The position numbers and the translations under genes were made by a program. From contig JACRMM010000061.1 in assembly GCA_016214985.1 (NCBI GenBank), forward strand, positions 62,001 through 126,000: DNA of 64,000 nt. Reading direction: 5' to 3'. Source of the stretch: Deltaproteobacteria bacterium (lineage in GTDB: Bacteria; Desulfobacterota; Deferrisomatia; Deferrisomatales; JACRMM01). Positions 8,602 through 15,681 of the stretch are shown piece by piece. The first letter of the stretch is position 1. Each line of letters begins with the position of its first letter. The notes under the pieces are model-generated. The model worked only from the letters and a program-made list of their open reading frames with translations, was not told the origin of the DNA and searched no databases.

Positions 8602-9180
8602 ATGTTCGGCAAGCCCTATGGAAAGGAACTCACAACTCCCATCGATTCAGCAAATTTCTATAAAGATATCTTACATGAATTTCCGTTCGACGTTGATCTG
8701 CCCTTAGATATGTCTGGAGATCTTGATCTCTGGATAGAAGAGCAAAGAAAAATTGATTTGGTCTTTAGTCACTATGAAATTGACAGGTTTGGCACTGTGG
8801 ATGGTCGGGGGCCTTGGGAGCAGTTGGCCTTGGCACTCATTTGGGATCACGTCCCAGGAGTCCGCACGCTAGAAGAAGTGTCTGGCCCAGGTCGACCCAA
8901 GTCGTGGTCTTGCCCCAAGGCGATGGAGCTGTTCTATGACGTAGAAAAGCTAAAGGCAAAAGGCCAAAGTACTAGAAACGCTTGCCGTATACTCGCCAAA
9001 GACCCCCGCTGCCGAGAAAAGTACTTGGACTCAAAGGGAAATCCGTTGTCTGGAGAAAGCCTGCGTAGGAGGTACCTTGAATTTGCTCCCGTCGTTGGGC
9101 AAGTCGCTCATCTTGGGCTGAGGCCAGAGGATTATGAGAGGAGGGCGCAAGAAAGGAAGACTTGGGAGGAGATGATATAG
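8602..9180 (+). CDS. Unknown protein of the integrated element, low G+C
   Basis: No family is recognised. ATG 8602 is preferred because GGAGG lies six bases upstream; an in-frame TTG at 8560 is possible. The 192-residue product is acidic at its N-terminus (FDVDLPLDMSGDLDLWIEEQ) and has a basic, possibly helix-turn-helix-like region near residues 130-165 (STRNACRILAKDPRCREKYL). Base composition is visibly more A+T-rich than all flanking genes, with codons ending in T or A, so it probably entered the genome recently and from another source than its neighbours. Confidence 0.6.
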   Translation: MFGKPYGKELTTPIDSANFYKDILHEFPFDVDLPLDMSGDLDLWIEEQRKIDLVFSHYEIDRFGTVDGRGPWEQLALALIWDHVPGVRTLEEVSGPGRPKSWSCPKAMELFYDVEKLKAKGQSTRNACRILAKDPRCREKYLDSKGNPLSGESLRRRYLEFAPVVGQVAHLGLRPEDYERRAQERKTWEEMI

Positions 9181-9357
9181 GCTTGCCTGGACGCCGGCGG
9201 CGATCCGGATGTTGAATTCTGAGACTCTGGCGCGGGAATCCGGCCAAATTTCAGCTCCATTTTCCTCGTGGTGCTGAAATAGAGGGCATTTACCCGCACA
9301 ATTCGCCGTAGGCATCCTGATGCCATGTTATCCACCCCCAACCCAAAAGGGGCAAAC

Positions 9358-9627
9358 ATGGCGCGCGAGCTCCGGCAACTTCCAGAAACTGGTTTCCTCC
9401 GGCTCCGGCAGATCATCGGCGATCCCGGCAAGCCCGACGCTGACCCGCCGATCCCCCCGACGCCTCCGATCATCCCCGTCTCCCGCTCCTCGTGGTGGCA
9501 GGGCGTTCGCGATGGGCGATATCCGCCTCCGGTCAAGCTGGGCCCCCGGACGACCGCCTGGACCGCGGAGTCAATCCGCGCCCTCATCGCTGACCGCCGG
9601 GGTGCTACCGCGTCCGGCGCCGCCTAG
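9358..9627 (+). CDS. AlpA-like small regulator/excisionase
   Basis: This 89-residue protein resembles AlpA/MerR-like regulators of P4-type elements: TGFLRLRQIIG starts the helix-turn-helix, VSRSSWWQGVRDGRYPPPVK is the recognition and wing part, and TAWTAESIRALIADRR closes it. Such proteins control integrase expression or act as directionality factors. A proline-rich insert (DPPIPPTPPIIP) lies in the turn region. ATG 9358 is used because AAAGGGG precedes it; an in-frame ATG at 9325 lacks a clear ribosome site. Confidence 0.75.
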   Translation: MARELRQLPETGFLRLRQIIGDPGKPDADPPIPPTPPIIPVSRSSWWQGVRDGRYPPPVKLGPRTTAWTAESIRALIADRRGATASGAA

Positions 9628-9636
9628 GGGCTCCCG

Positions 9637-9867
9637 ATGGGCCGCCCCCAGGAACAGCGAAGCCCGAGCGCGCTACACGCCCGGGCCCCTAATGCCGTCC
9701 CCAATATGGGGAATAGCCTACATCTCAACCGAGACCGACTCATCGCGGTTGAGGCTCTTTACGTCGCCCCGCACTTCCACCAGCCCTCGCCTGGCCCGCG
9801 GGTCCGATGGTGCGATGACTGGCGCCTGCGCGTCGCCCTGCTCGCGGCGGCGGGGGGTGTCGCATGA
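9637..9867 (+). CDS. Possible small protein upstream of the primase
   Basis: A 76-residue frame begins nine bases after the AlpA-like gene and its stop overlaps the primase start as ATGA (9864-9867), an arrangement typical of translationally coupled genes. No known domain is seen, and the N-terminal half (HARAPNAVPNMGNSLHL) has no clear structure. It may be only a coincidence of frame. Confidence 0.35.
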   Translation: MGRPQEQRSPSALHARAPNAVPNMGNSLHLNRDRLIAVEALYVAPHFHQPSPGPRVRWCDDWRLRVALLAAAGGVA

Positions 9868-11909
9868 CGGCGGGCGAGATGGTCGCGACCTACGCCAAGC
9901 ACGGCTGGCCGGTGTTCCCATGCCGACCCCGTGAAAAGCGCCCGCTCACGGAGCATGGGTTCAAGGAGGCAACTACCGACCAGACGGTGATCCGCAAGTG
10001 GTGGGAGCAGTGGCCCGACGCCAACATAGGAGTGCCCACGGGCGGCGCCTCCGGGCTCCTTGTGATCGACTTGGACAAGAAGGCTGGCATCGACGGCGAG
10101 GCCACCCTGGCGGCCCTCGTGGCCAAGCACGGCGCTCTTTCTGAAACGGCTCGGCAGCGCACGGGGAGCGGGGGCTCGCAGCTGTTCTACCTGTACCCAA
10201 GTGGCGTCACCATCGGGAACTCGACCGGCAAGTTGGGACCCGGGATCGACGTGCGTGGCGAAGGAGGGTACGTCGTCGTGCCGCCATCGATCCACCCAAG
10301 CGGGCCGGCATACAAGTGGGAGCACCGGCCCTCCAAGGGAATCGCGAAGCTGCCCGCCTGGCTTCTGGAGCTCCTCCGCAAGAGCGACAGGGACAAGCAG
10401 CCCGTGGCGAGCAAAGGGGCGACGTTCTCCGCGGGGCAGCGAAACGATGGGCTCTTCCGCCTCGCGTCCACCCTCCGCGCCAAGAGCTTGGGGCCTGATG
10501 CCATCCGCGCGGCACTCCTCGAGGAGAACCTCGTCCGGTGCACCCCGCCCCTCACCGAGGCCGAGGTCGACCGAATCGCCGAGAGCGCCGGACGCTATCC
10601 CGCAGGCGAGGATAGCGCGTCAACCGCGTTTACCGCGTACCACCCTCCGTGGCCAATCCTTCACGAAGCGGCCCTGTATGGCCTCGCCGGCGAGGTGGTG
10701 CGATTGATCGAGCCGCACACCGAGGCTGACCCCTGCGCGCTCCTCTTTCAGTTCCACGCGGCGATCGGCAGCGTGATCGGCCGAGCCCCCTACTTCCAGG
10801 TCGAAGGCGACCGGCACCACGTCAACCTGAACACGATACTGGTGGGCGACACGGCCAAGGGCCGGAAGGGGACTTCCTGGGGACAGGTTCGCCGACTCCT
10901 GAAGGCGGTAGACGAGACGTGGGCCGCCAAGCGGTGTGCCTCAGGGCTCAGTTCCGGCGAGGGGCTAAAGTACCACGTCCGCGACGCTCGCACCGAACGG
11001 AAGCCAATCAAGGGCAAAGGGGGACGAGTCACCGACTACCAGGAGGTAGAGGTGGACGCCGGGGTACGGGACAAGCGGCTTCTCGTGACCGAGGGGGAGT
11101 TTGCCCGGGCACTGCGCGTAATCGAGCGGGACGGGAACACCCTCTCCGATGTGATCCGCATGGCGTGGGACACAGGCGACCTCCGCGACCTGGTGAAGCA
11201 TGACCCCATCGTGGCGACCGGGGCCCACATCAGCATCATCGGCCACATCACCCGGCAGGAACTCCTCCGCTACCTCACCTCGACCGAGGCGGGCAACGGC
11301 TTCGCCAACCGCTTCCTGTGGGTGTGCGTCCGCCGGTCGAAGGAGTTACCCGAGGGCGGGACCCTTCACTCCGTAGACCAGGGGCCGCTCCTTCGCCAAC
11401 TGGCCAAGGTGGTAGGGTTCGCCCGCTCGGTGGCCGAAGTGAAGCGAGACACCGATGCGCGCGAGATATGGCGCGCTGCCTACCACGAGCTTTCGGCTTC
11501 CCAGCCGGGGCTCCTCGGCACCGTAACGGCTCGTGGGGAGGCTCAAGTGGTCCGGCTCTCCCTCCTCTATGCGCTCCTTGACCTCTCCGACGTGATCCGC
11601 AAAGAACACCTTCTCGCGGCCCTGGCCCTGTGGAAGTACGCCGAAGACTCCGCTGCCCACATCTTCGGTGCGGCAACTGGAGATCGGGTAGCGGACCGAA
11701 TCGACGCCGCCCTGCGAGAATCCCCCGAGGGACTCACGAGAGAGGAGCTTCGCCAGCTGTTCAACCGGAACGAGAAGTCAGAACGGATTGGGCAGGCCCT
11801 AGATCTTCTCCGTGAGGCTGGCCGAGTAATGTGCATCCAGGAGAAGAACACGGGAGGACGACCTGCCGAGCGGTGGGTCCATTCTGAAAACGCAAAGGCC
11901 ACGCGGTAA
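9864..11909 (+). CDS. Bifunctional DNA primase/polymerase (Prim-Pol) with DUF3987-type helicase-like domain
   Basis: The 681-residue replication protein opens with a Prim-Pol domain (about 1-175): YAKHGWPVFPCRPREKRPL, the acidic pair in LLVIDLDKKAG, GSGGSQLFYLYP and GYVVVPPSIHPSG. A PriCT-like helical segment follows (about 195-255, GQRNDGLFRLASTLRAKSL). The C-terminal 400 residues resemble DUF3987 helicase/ATPase-like domains, with a degenerate nucleotide loop VGDTAKGRKGTS and a later EAGNGFANRFLWV. Satellite phages and plasmid-like elements use such proteins for autonomous replication. Together with the integrase and AlpA-like gene it defines the core of the integrated element. Confidence 0.85.
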   Translation: MTAGEMVATYAKHGWPVFPCRPREKRPLTEHGFKEATTDQTVIRKWWEQWPDANIGVPTGGASGLLVIDLDKKAGIDGEATLAALVAKHGALSETARQRTGSGGSQLFYLYPSGVTIGNSTGKLGPGIDVRGEGGYVVVPPSIHPSGPAYKWEHRPSKGIAKLPAWLLELLRKSDRDKQPVASKGATFSAGQRNDGLFRLASTLRAKSLGPDAIRAALLEENLVRCTPPLTEAEVDRIAESAGRYPAGEDSASTAFTAYHPPWPILHEAALYGLAGEVVRLIEPHTEADPCALLFQFHAAIGSVIGRAPYFQVEGDRHHVNLNTILVGDTAKGRKGTSWGQVRRLLKAVDETWAAKRCASGLSSGEGLKYHVRDARTERKPIKGKGGRVTDYQEVEVDAGVRDKRLLVTEGEFARALRVIERDGNTLSDVIRMAWDTGDLRDLVKHDPIVATGAHISIIGHITRQELLRYLTSTEAGNGFANRFLWVCVRRSKELPEGGTLHSVDQGPLLRQLAKVVGFARSVAEVKRDTDAREIWRAAYHELSASQPGLLGTVTARGEAQVVRLSLLYALLDLSDVIRKEHLLAALALWKYAEDSAAHIFGAATGDRVADRIDAALRESPEGLTREELRQLFNRNEKSERIGQALDLLREAGRVMCIQEKNTGGRPAERWVHSENAKATR

Positions 11910-11968
11910 ACGCTCTATACGCGAAAAGGGACCCCCATATACCGCGTTTATCGGGTAGGAGTGACAAG

Positions 11969-12301
11969 TTGGGCTACCTCGAAACAGCCTTCGCAGCGGT
12001 TGAACGGATGAACCAGGAGATGGCGCCGGCCCGCCCCCCTTACCTCGACGCTCACGGGGACCTTGTGATCCCCTTTGGCGCTCCCCCAGAGGCCCTGTGG
12101 TGGATGCCGGAAGGCGGCTCGCTCCTGGCGACGCTCGTCAACCTGGATGCCGACACGGACGTGTGTCGGCGTTACCTCGACCCGGGGCGGCTCGAGTGGC
12201 TCGAGGAGCGCGCCGCGATCCTGGAGCACGACGCAGGACACAGTCGCCGCGACGCCGAGCGCGAGGCACTTCGAATACTCGTGGAGAAGAAGAGCATATG
12301 A
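11969..12301 (+). CDS. Unknown small element protein
   Basis: The frame starts at TTG 11969 with AGGAG at 11957-11961, and its stop overlaps the next gene (ATGA). The 110-residue product is not recognised; it contains a Pro/Ala-rich stretch (MNQEMAPARPPYLDAHGDLV) and an acidic helix rich in E, R and A at its C-terminus (LEWLEERAAILEHDAGHSRR). A packaging or replication accessory role is conceivable only from position. Confidence 0.55.
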   Translation: MGYLETAFAAVERMNQEMAPARPPYLDAHGDLVIPFGAPPEALWWMPEGGSLLATLVNLDADTDVCRRYLDPGRLEWLEERAAILEHDAGHSRRDAEREALRILVEKKSI

Positions 12302-12621
12302 AAACGAGGCGCGAACCCGCAGCGCGATCGGTGACGACAACGTTGCTGACGAACGAGCAAGAGGCCATACGCCCGTTCGTGTCGTGCATCCTCTGCGGAA
12401 GTCTCACCAAGGCTCGGGGAAGGTTCCGGCTCGATCCGGATGAGGTTGCAGACTTCACGCCCCGCGCTCCAATCACCCCAGGCAAGGTGCGCACCATCAT
12501 CCATCCTTTGTGCCCTGCCTGCGTTGGCCGACTCGGCCTGGAGGAAGCAGCCCGAAGGGCGATATTGGCTACCATGCATGAATTGCAGGACATTCGACCG
12601 TGTGACGTGATTGTGCGCTAG
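12298..12621 (+). CDS. Small CXXC zinc-finger-like protein
   Basis: This 107-residue protein starts at ATG 12298, overlapping the preceding stop. It has two cysteine pairs, CILCGS and CPACVGR, about 40 residues apart, plus a His before the second (IIHPLCPAC), a plausible zinc site. No family is recognised. It closes the primase operon of the element. Confidence 0.6.
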   Translation: MKTRREPAARSVTTTLLTNEQEAIRPFVSCILCGSLTKARGRFRLDPDEVADFTPRAPITPGKVRTIIHPLCPACVGRLGLEEAARRAILATMHELQDIRPCDVIVR

Positions 12622-12897
12622 GTTTATTGGATGCCTTGCATCGGATTCCCTGCCTCGAGAGATCCGTAACAAGAAGGTATATTCTTCGAGCGTGTGAACA
12701 CCGTGCTCGTGACCCAGCGAGGAATAAAATAGTCATCTATATCAAATAGTTGACACCGCAGCGCACGAGCGGATACGTTGGAGCGCGTCAAAGGACCGCC
12801 CCGGAGGATCGGCCTCCCGGGCGACCCGCCCGCCGACCGTCTGAGCCGCGGACGATGGGCACAGCGTGAGGGTGTCCCTCGCCGGAGGGAGAGTGCT
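12622..12897. other. Intergenic region with a candidate promoter
   Basis: A locally A+T-rich stretch (12660-12750) has no supported gene. TTGACA at 12750-12755 and TACGTT at 12774-12779, 18 bases apart, form a likely promoter for the small gene starting at 12898. Confidence 0.5.
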
Positions 12898-13107
12898 ATG
12901 ACGACCCCAAAAAATCACCCCGTCGACCTGCTGGCCGAAGCGTCTGATCTTCTGTCCCTCGCGCACGATGCGACGACTGGTCCGGAGTCCTGGACCGACG
13001 CGACGCTCCGCGGGTTCCAGTACCTCCTCCAGCGGGTCAACGTGCTCGTGGACGAGGCGCTGGAAGGTGTGACGTGCACCCCCTTGGAGGCCCCTGACGA
13101 AGCGTAG
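12898..13107 (+). CDS. Unknown 69-residue protein
   Basis: ATG 12898 follows a GGAGGGAGAG ribosome site; the frame is open further upstream to 12778 but that part encodes an Arg/Pro-rich stretch without coding character. The product is mostly helical and acidic (VDLLAEASDLLSLAHDATTG, then TLRGFQYLLQRVNVLVDEAL). It resembles small proteins of phage-like elements in size and composition only. A hairpin lies just downstream, so it is probably a single-gene unit. Confidence 0.5.
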   Translation: MTTPKNHPVDLLAEASDLLSLAHDATTGPESWTDATLRGFQYLLQRVNVLVDEALEGVTCTPLEAPDEA

Positions 13108-13566
13108 CCGCCAACGAGCGTTTTGCGGTCCGCCAGAGGCCGGGAGCATGAATGCTCCGGGCCTTCTGATTGCGAGGGAGTGCAGATGAGGGACTTGACG
13201 CTGACACACCGAACAGAGCCCAACGGCCCGCCGATGGAGATGGCGCGGCGAGGCGGCGGGGTTACCCTCTTCCTCGTCTTTGCTTCGTTTGCGATGTCGC
13301 TCCCCCCTCCTTGACCTACAGACTCCCCCTGCGGTAGGGTCGCCCGCGTCATCGTCTCGGTCACCCGCAGTCTCTGACGGGAGATCCGATGTTCATGTGG
13401 GGGATGGAGGTCTTGCTCTGAACCGAAGCCATCCGCGCCGGCACCGCCGTCGGCTCGGGTGGTTTTGTGCTTTGCGGGCAACGACGAGCAACATTGCCGC
13501 TGTGGTGGGCGGCGCCCCCCAGAGGTAGCTTCGCGACTCGAGCGCGAAGAAGGGAAGGGCGACCCC
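13108..13566 (+). promoter_or_regulatory. Region upstream of cas6 with candidate promoter
   Basis: No convincing gene occurs in these 459 bases apart from the hairpin at 13137-13164. TTGACC at 13311-13316 and TAGGGT at 13335-13340 are 18 bases apart and would start a transcript about 220 bases before cas6, the likely promoter of the cas6-csm5 operon. A frame at 13123-13314 has no ribosome site or recognisable product. Confidence 0.45.
13137..13164 (+). terminator. Hairpin terminator-like structure
   Basis: AGGCC and GGAGCAT pair with ATGCTCC and GGCCT across one G-G mismatch with a two-base loop, 30 bases after the preceding stop. The following bases are only moderately T-rich. Confidence 0.5.
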
Positions 13567-14514
13567 ATGGCCCCTGCAAGCCTGCCGCACGAAATCTACC
13601 GCTTTCACCTCGAAGTTCTCGGGGACACGCGGATGCCCGAGTACAAGGGCTCCGCCTTCCGAGGCGTCTTCGGGCACGCCTTCAAACGCGTCGTCTGCGC
13701 GCTTCGCACGCAAGAGTGCGTCTCCTGTCTGGTGCGCGAGGCGTGCACCTACCAGCGCGTCTTCGAGACCGGAGTGGCGGCCCAGGACGGCCCCCGCACG
13801 GGCGTGAAGGTCGCGCCCCATCCCTACGTCCTCGTCCCGCCACTCGAGGAGCGGACCCGGTACGCCGCCGGCGACCGCCTCTCGCTGGACCTCCTGCTTA
13901 TGGGGCCGGCGCGGGGGATCCTGCCCTACCTCGTCTACACGTTTCAGGAGGTCGGCCGCCTCGGTCTCACGGCGGAGCGAAAGCCCCTGGTTCTGCGGTC
14001 CGTCGAGGGATTCGGGGAACAGGGGTGGGAGGTGGTCTTCAACGACGCGGAGGGTCAACTGCGCCGCTCCGCCGTGCCCGCCCCTGCGCCCCACCCGACG
14101 CCCCTCGACGGCATTGTGTCCATGGACCTCGTGACCCCGATGAGGCTCCAAGAGAAAGGACGGCTCCTTTCGGAGCTGACCTTCGGTTCGCTGTTTCTCG
14201 CCGTGTGGAGGCGTCACCAGCTCCTTTCGCGGTACTACGGCGGAGAGGGTGAAGTCAGTGGCCACGAGCTCTTCGAGGCAGCGAAGAGGATAGAGACCCT
14301 CGGAGAAAGAGTGCAGTGGAAGGACTGGACCCGTTGGTCCAACCGACAGCAGACCAAGATGCAGCTCGGCGGGCTGTTTGGCCGGGCGCAGTTTCGGGGC
14401 GATCTGTCGCCCTTCGCGACCTGGCTCGCTTGGGCCGAGCGGTTCCACGTCGGTAAGGCAACCTCCTTCGGCCTGGGCAAGGTCCAACTCGTCTCTCAGG
14501 GGGAAGCGGCATGA
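13567..14514 (+). CDS. cas6: CRISPR RNA endoribonuclease Cas6
   Basis: Cas6 cuts the repeat in the array transcript to give crRNAs with an eight-base 5' tag. The 315-residue protein fits the PF10040 branch: FRGVFGHAFKRVVCALRTQ, then a cysteine cluster ECVSCLVREACTYQRVFE, and a RAMP-like C-terminal domain ending in a Gly-rich loop GKATSFGLGKVQLV. The start at ATG 13567 is the first Met of the conserved region; the frame extends upstream without conservation. It is the first gene of the type III operon and its stop overlaps the next gene by four bases (ATGA at 14511-14514). Confidence 0.88.
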   Translation: MAPASLPHEIYRFHLEVLGDTRMPEYKGSAFRGVFGHAFKRVVCALRTQECVSCLVREACTYQRVFETGVAAQDGPRTGVKVAPHPYVLVPPLEERTRYAAGDRLSLDLLLMGPARGILPYLVYTFQEVGRLGLTAERKPLVLRSVEGFGEQGWEVVFNDAEGQLRRSAVPAPAPHPTPLDGIVSMDLVTPMRLQEKGRLLSELTFGSLFLAVWRRHQLLSRYYGGEGEVSGHELFEAAKRIETLGERVQWKDWTRWSNRQQTKMQLGGLFGRAQFRGDLSPFATWLAWAERFHVGKATSFGLGKVQLVSQGEAA

Positions 14515-15635
14515 CACCGGCGCATACGCTCCTTTGCACTGTGGGCACGAGCCTTCCCTCGAATCTCGGCGCGATCGGGGACGCCTCGCCCCGCGCCCGC
14601 GAGGCCTCGCGGGCGTGGAAAGAGAGAGACTGGCCCGCTCTCGCGCAGTTCCTCGCCGGCTTTCATCCGGCGGACCGGCTTCTCGGCGCCGAGGTCAACT
14701 CCGTCCACGACCTGACTCGTCTGGGCTACGCGACCCCCGACGCCCTGCTCGTTCTCTTTCACTCGGACTCGCCGGAAGGACGAGACGCGGCCGTGGTCTT
14801 GGAGCGTTACTTCCGTGGGCTGGGTCATGCGGTCGAGTTGCGCGAGGTCGAGTACCTGACCGAGGAGAAACCAAAGGTCTTCAAGTCCAAGGGCCTACGC
14901 AACCTCGTCAAGGGGATCTCGCGATCGGTGAGAGAACGGGGCACCCAAAGCACCGGCATCGATGCGACGGGCGGATACAAGGCCGAGGCGGCCGTGGCGG
15001 CGCTCATCGGGCAGGCCCTCGGCGTGCCGGTCTACTACAAGCACGAGCGCTTTTCCGAGATCATCGCCATCCCCCCGATGCCGGTGAGCTTCGATCAGGG
15101 GCTCTGGATGCGGTGGAGCGGGATCCTTGGCGCACTGGACCGCGGCGACCTCGTCCGGTGGCGTGACGTCGAGGCCGACTGGGAGCCGAGCCTCGAGGCA
15201 CTCGTGGACCGCGTGGCTCTCGACCACGACGAGTACATCGACCTCTCGCCTGCCGGCCAGATCTTCCACGAGACATTCCGCGGCCGTTTGCGGGGCGAAC
15301 TCGACCGAATGCTCCCTCCCCCCGTGCCCGAGGGGCAGAAGACGGAGCCGCGACTCACCGACCACAGCTGGGGTCCGGCGAGAGAACCCGTGCTCCGCTG
15401 GCTCCGGCGGGTGGTGGCCGAGGTGCCCTACGTGCGGGGGGTGCGCGACACCTACTGGAACCCTGATCTCTCCACGCCGTCACTGTTTCGGCTCAAGGGC
15501 GATGCGATCGAGGGGGTCTACTCCAACGGCACCTGGACGGTAAAGTTCGCCGTCGAGACCTGGGCTGCCACGCCGGGTCAGCGCGAGGCCTGCGTGGCGG
15601 ATCTCAACGCGCGGCTGGCCGAGTGGAGCGGATAG
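14511..15635 (+). CDS. CARF-domain CRISPR effector, APE2256-like, with unusual C-terminal domain
   Basis: This 374-residue protein has an N-terminal CARF fold that would bind cyclic oligoadenylate: LLCTVGTSL at the start, DALLVLFHSDS in the middle and the ligand-loop segment GIDATGGYKAEAAVAALIG (about residues 150-168), as in the APE2256/TIGR02619 group. The C-terminal part (about 230-374) does not show a convincing HEPN motif; R234...H239 is the only RX4H and lacks the usual polar second residue. The last 80 residues (VRGVRDTYWNPDLSTPSLFR, then GVYSNGTWTVKFAVETWA) are strand-rich and could be a RelE-like or other nuclease domain. It sits between cas6 and cas10, so it is an integral effector of the locus. 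Confidence 0.75.
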   Translation: MTPAHTLLCTVGTSLPSNLGAIGDASPRAREASRAWKERDWPALAQFLAGFHPADRLLGAEVNSVHDLTRLGYATPDALLVLFHSDSPEGRDAAVVLERYFRGLGHAVELREVEYLTEEKPKVFKSKGLRNLVKGISRSVRERGTQSTGIDATGGYKAEAAVAALIGQALGVPVYYKHERFSEIIAIPPMPVSFDQGLWMRWSGILGALDRGDLVRWRDVEADWEPSLEALVDRVALDHDEYIDLSPAGQIFHETFRGRLRGELDRMLPPPVPEGQKTEPRLTDHSWGPAREPVLRWLRRVVAEVPYVRGVRDTYWNPDLSTPSLFRLKGDAIEGVYSNGTWTVKFAVETWAATPGQREACVADLNARLAEWSG

Positions 15636-15681
15636 CGGAACACACGCTGATGAGTCAGCTCTTGGGGAAGGAGGCGACGTC

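Noticed and set aside
12695-12711. 17 bases (TGAACACCGTGCTCGTG) identical to the start of the NE0113-family gene at 32698-32714
   Set aside because: The frame ends after 13 codons and nothing else matches; it may be a tiny leftover or chance in GC-rich DNA.
13123-13314. A 63-codon frame before cas6
   Set aside because: Starts within the terminator-like hairpin, lacks a ribosome site and has no recognisable product.
15210-15227. RX4H (R234-H239) in the cas6-adjacent CARF protein as a HEPN site
   Set aside because: The residue after Arg is Val rather than a polar residue, and the motif lies mid-protein instead of in a C-terminal HEPN helix.
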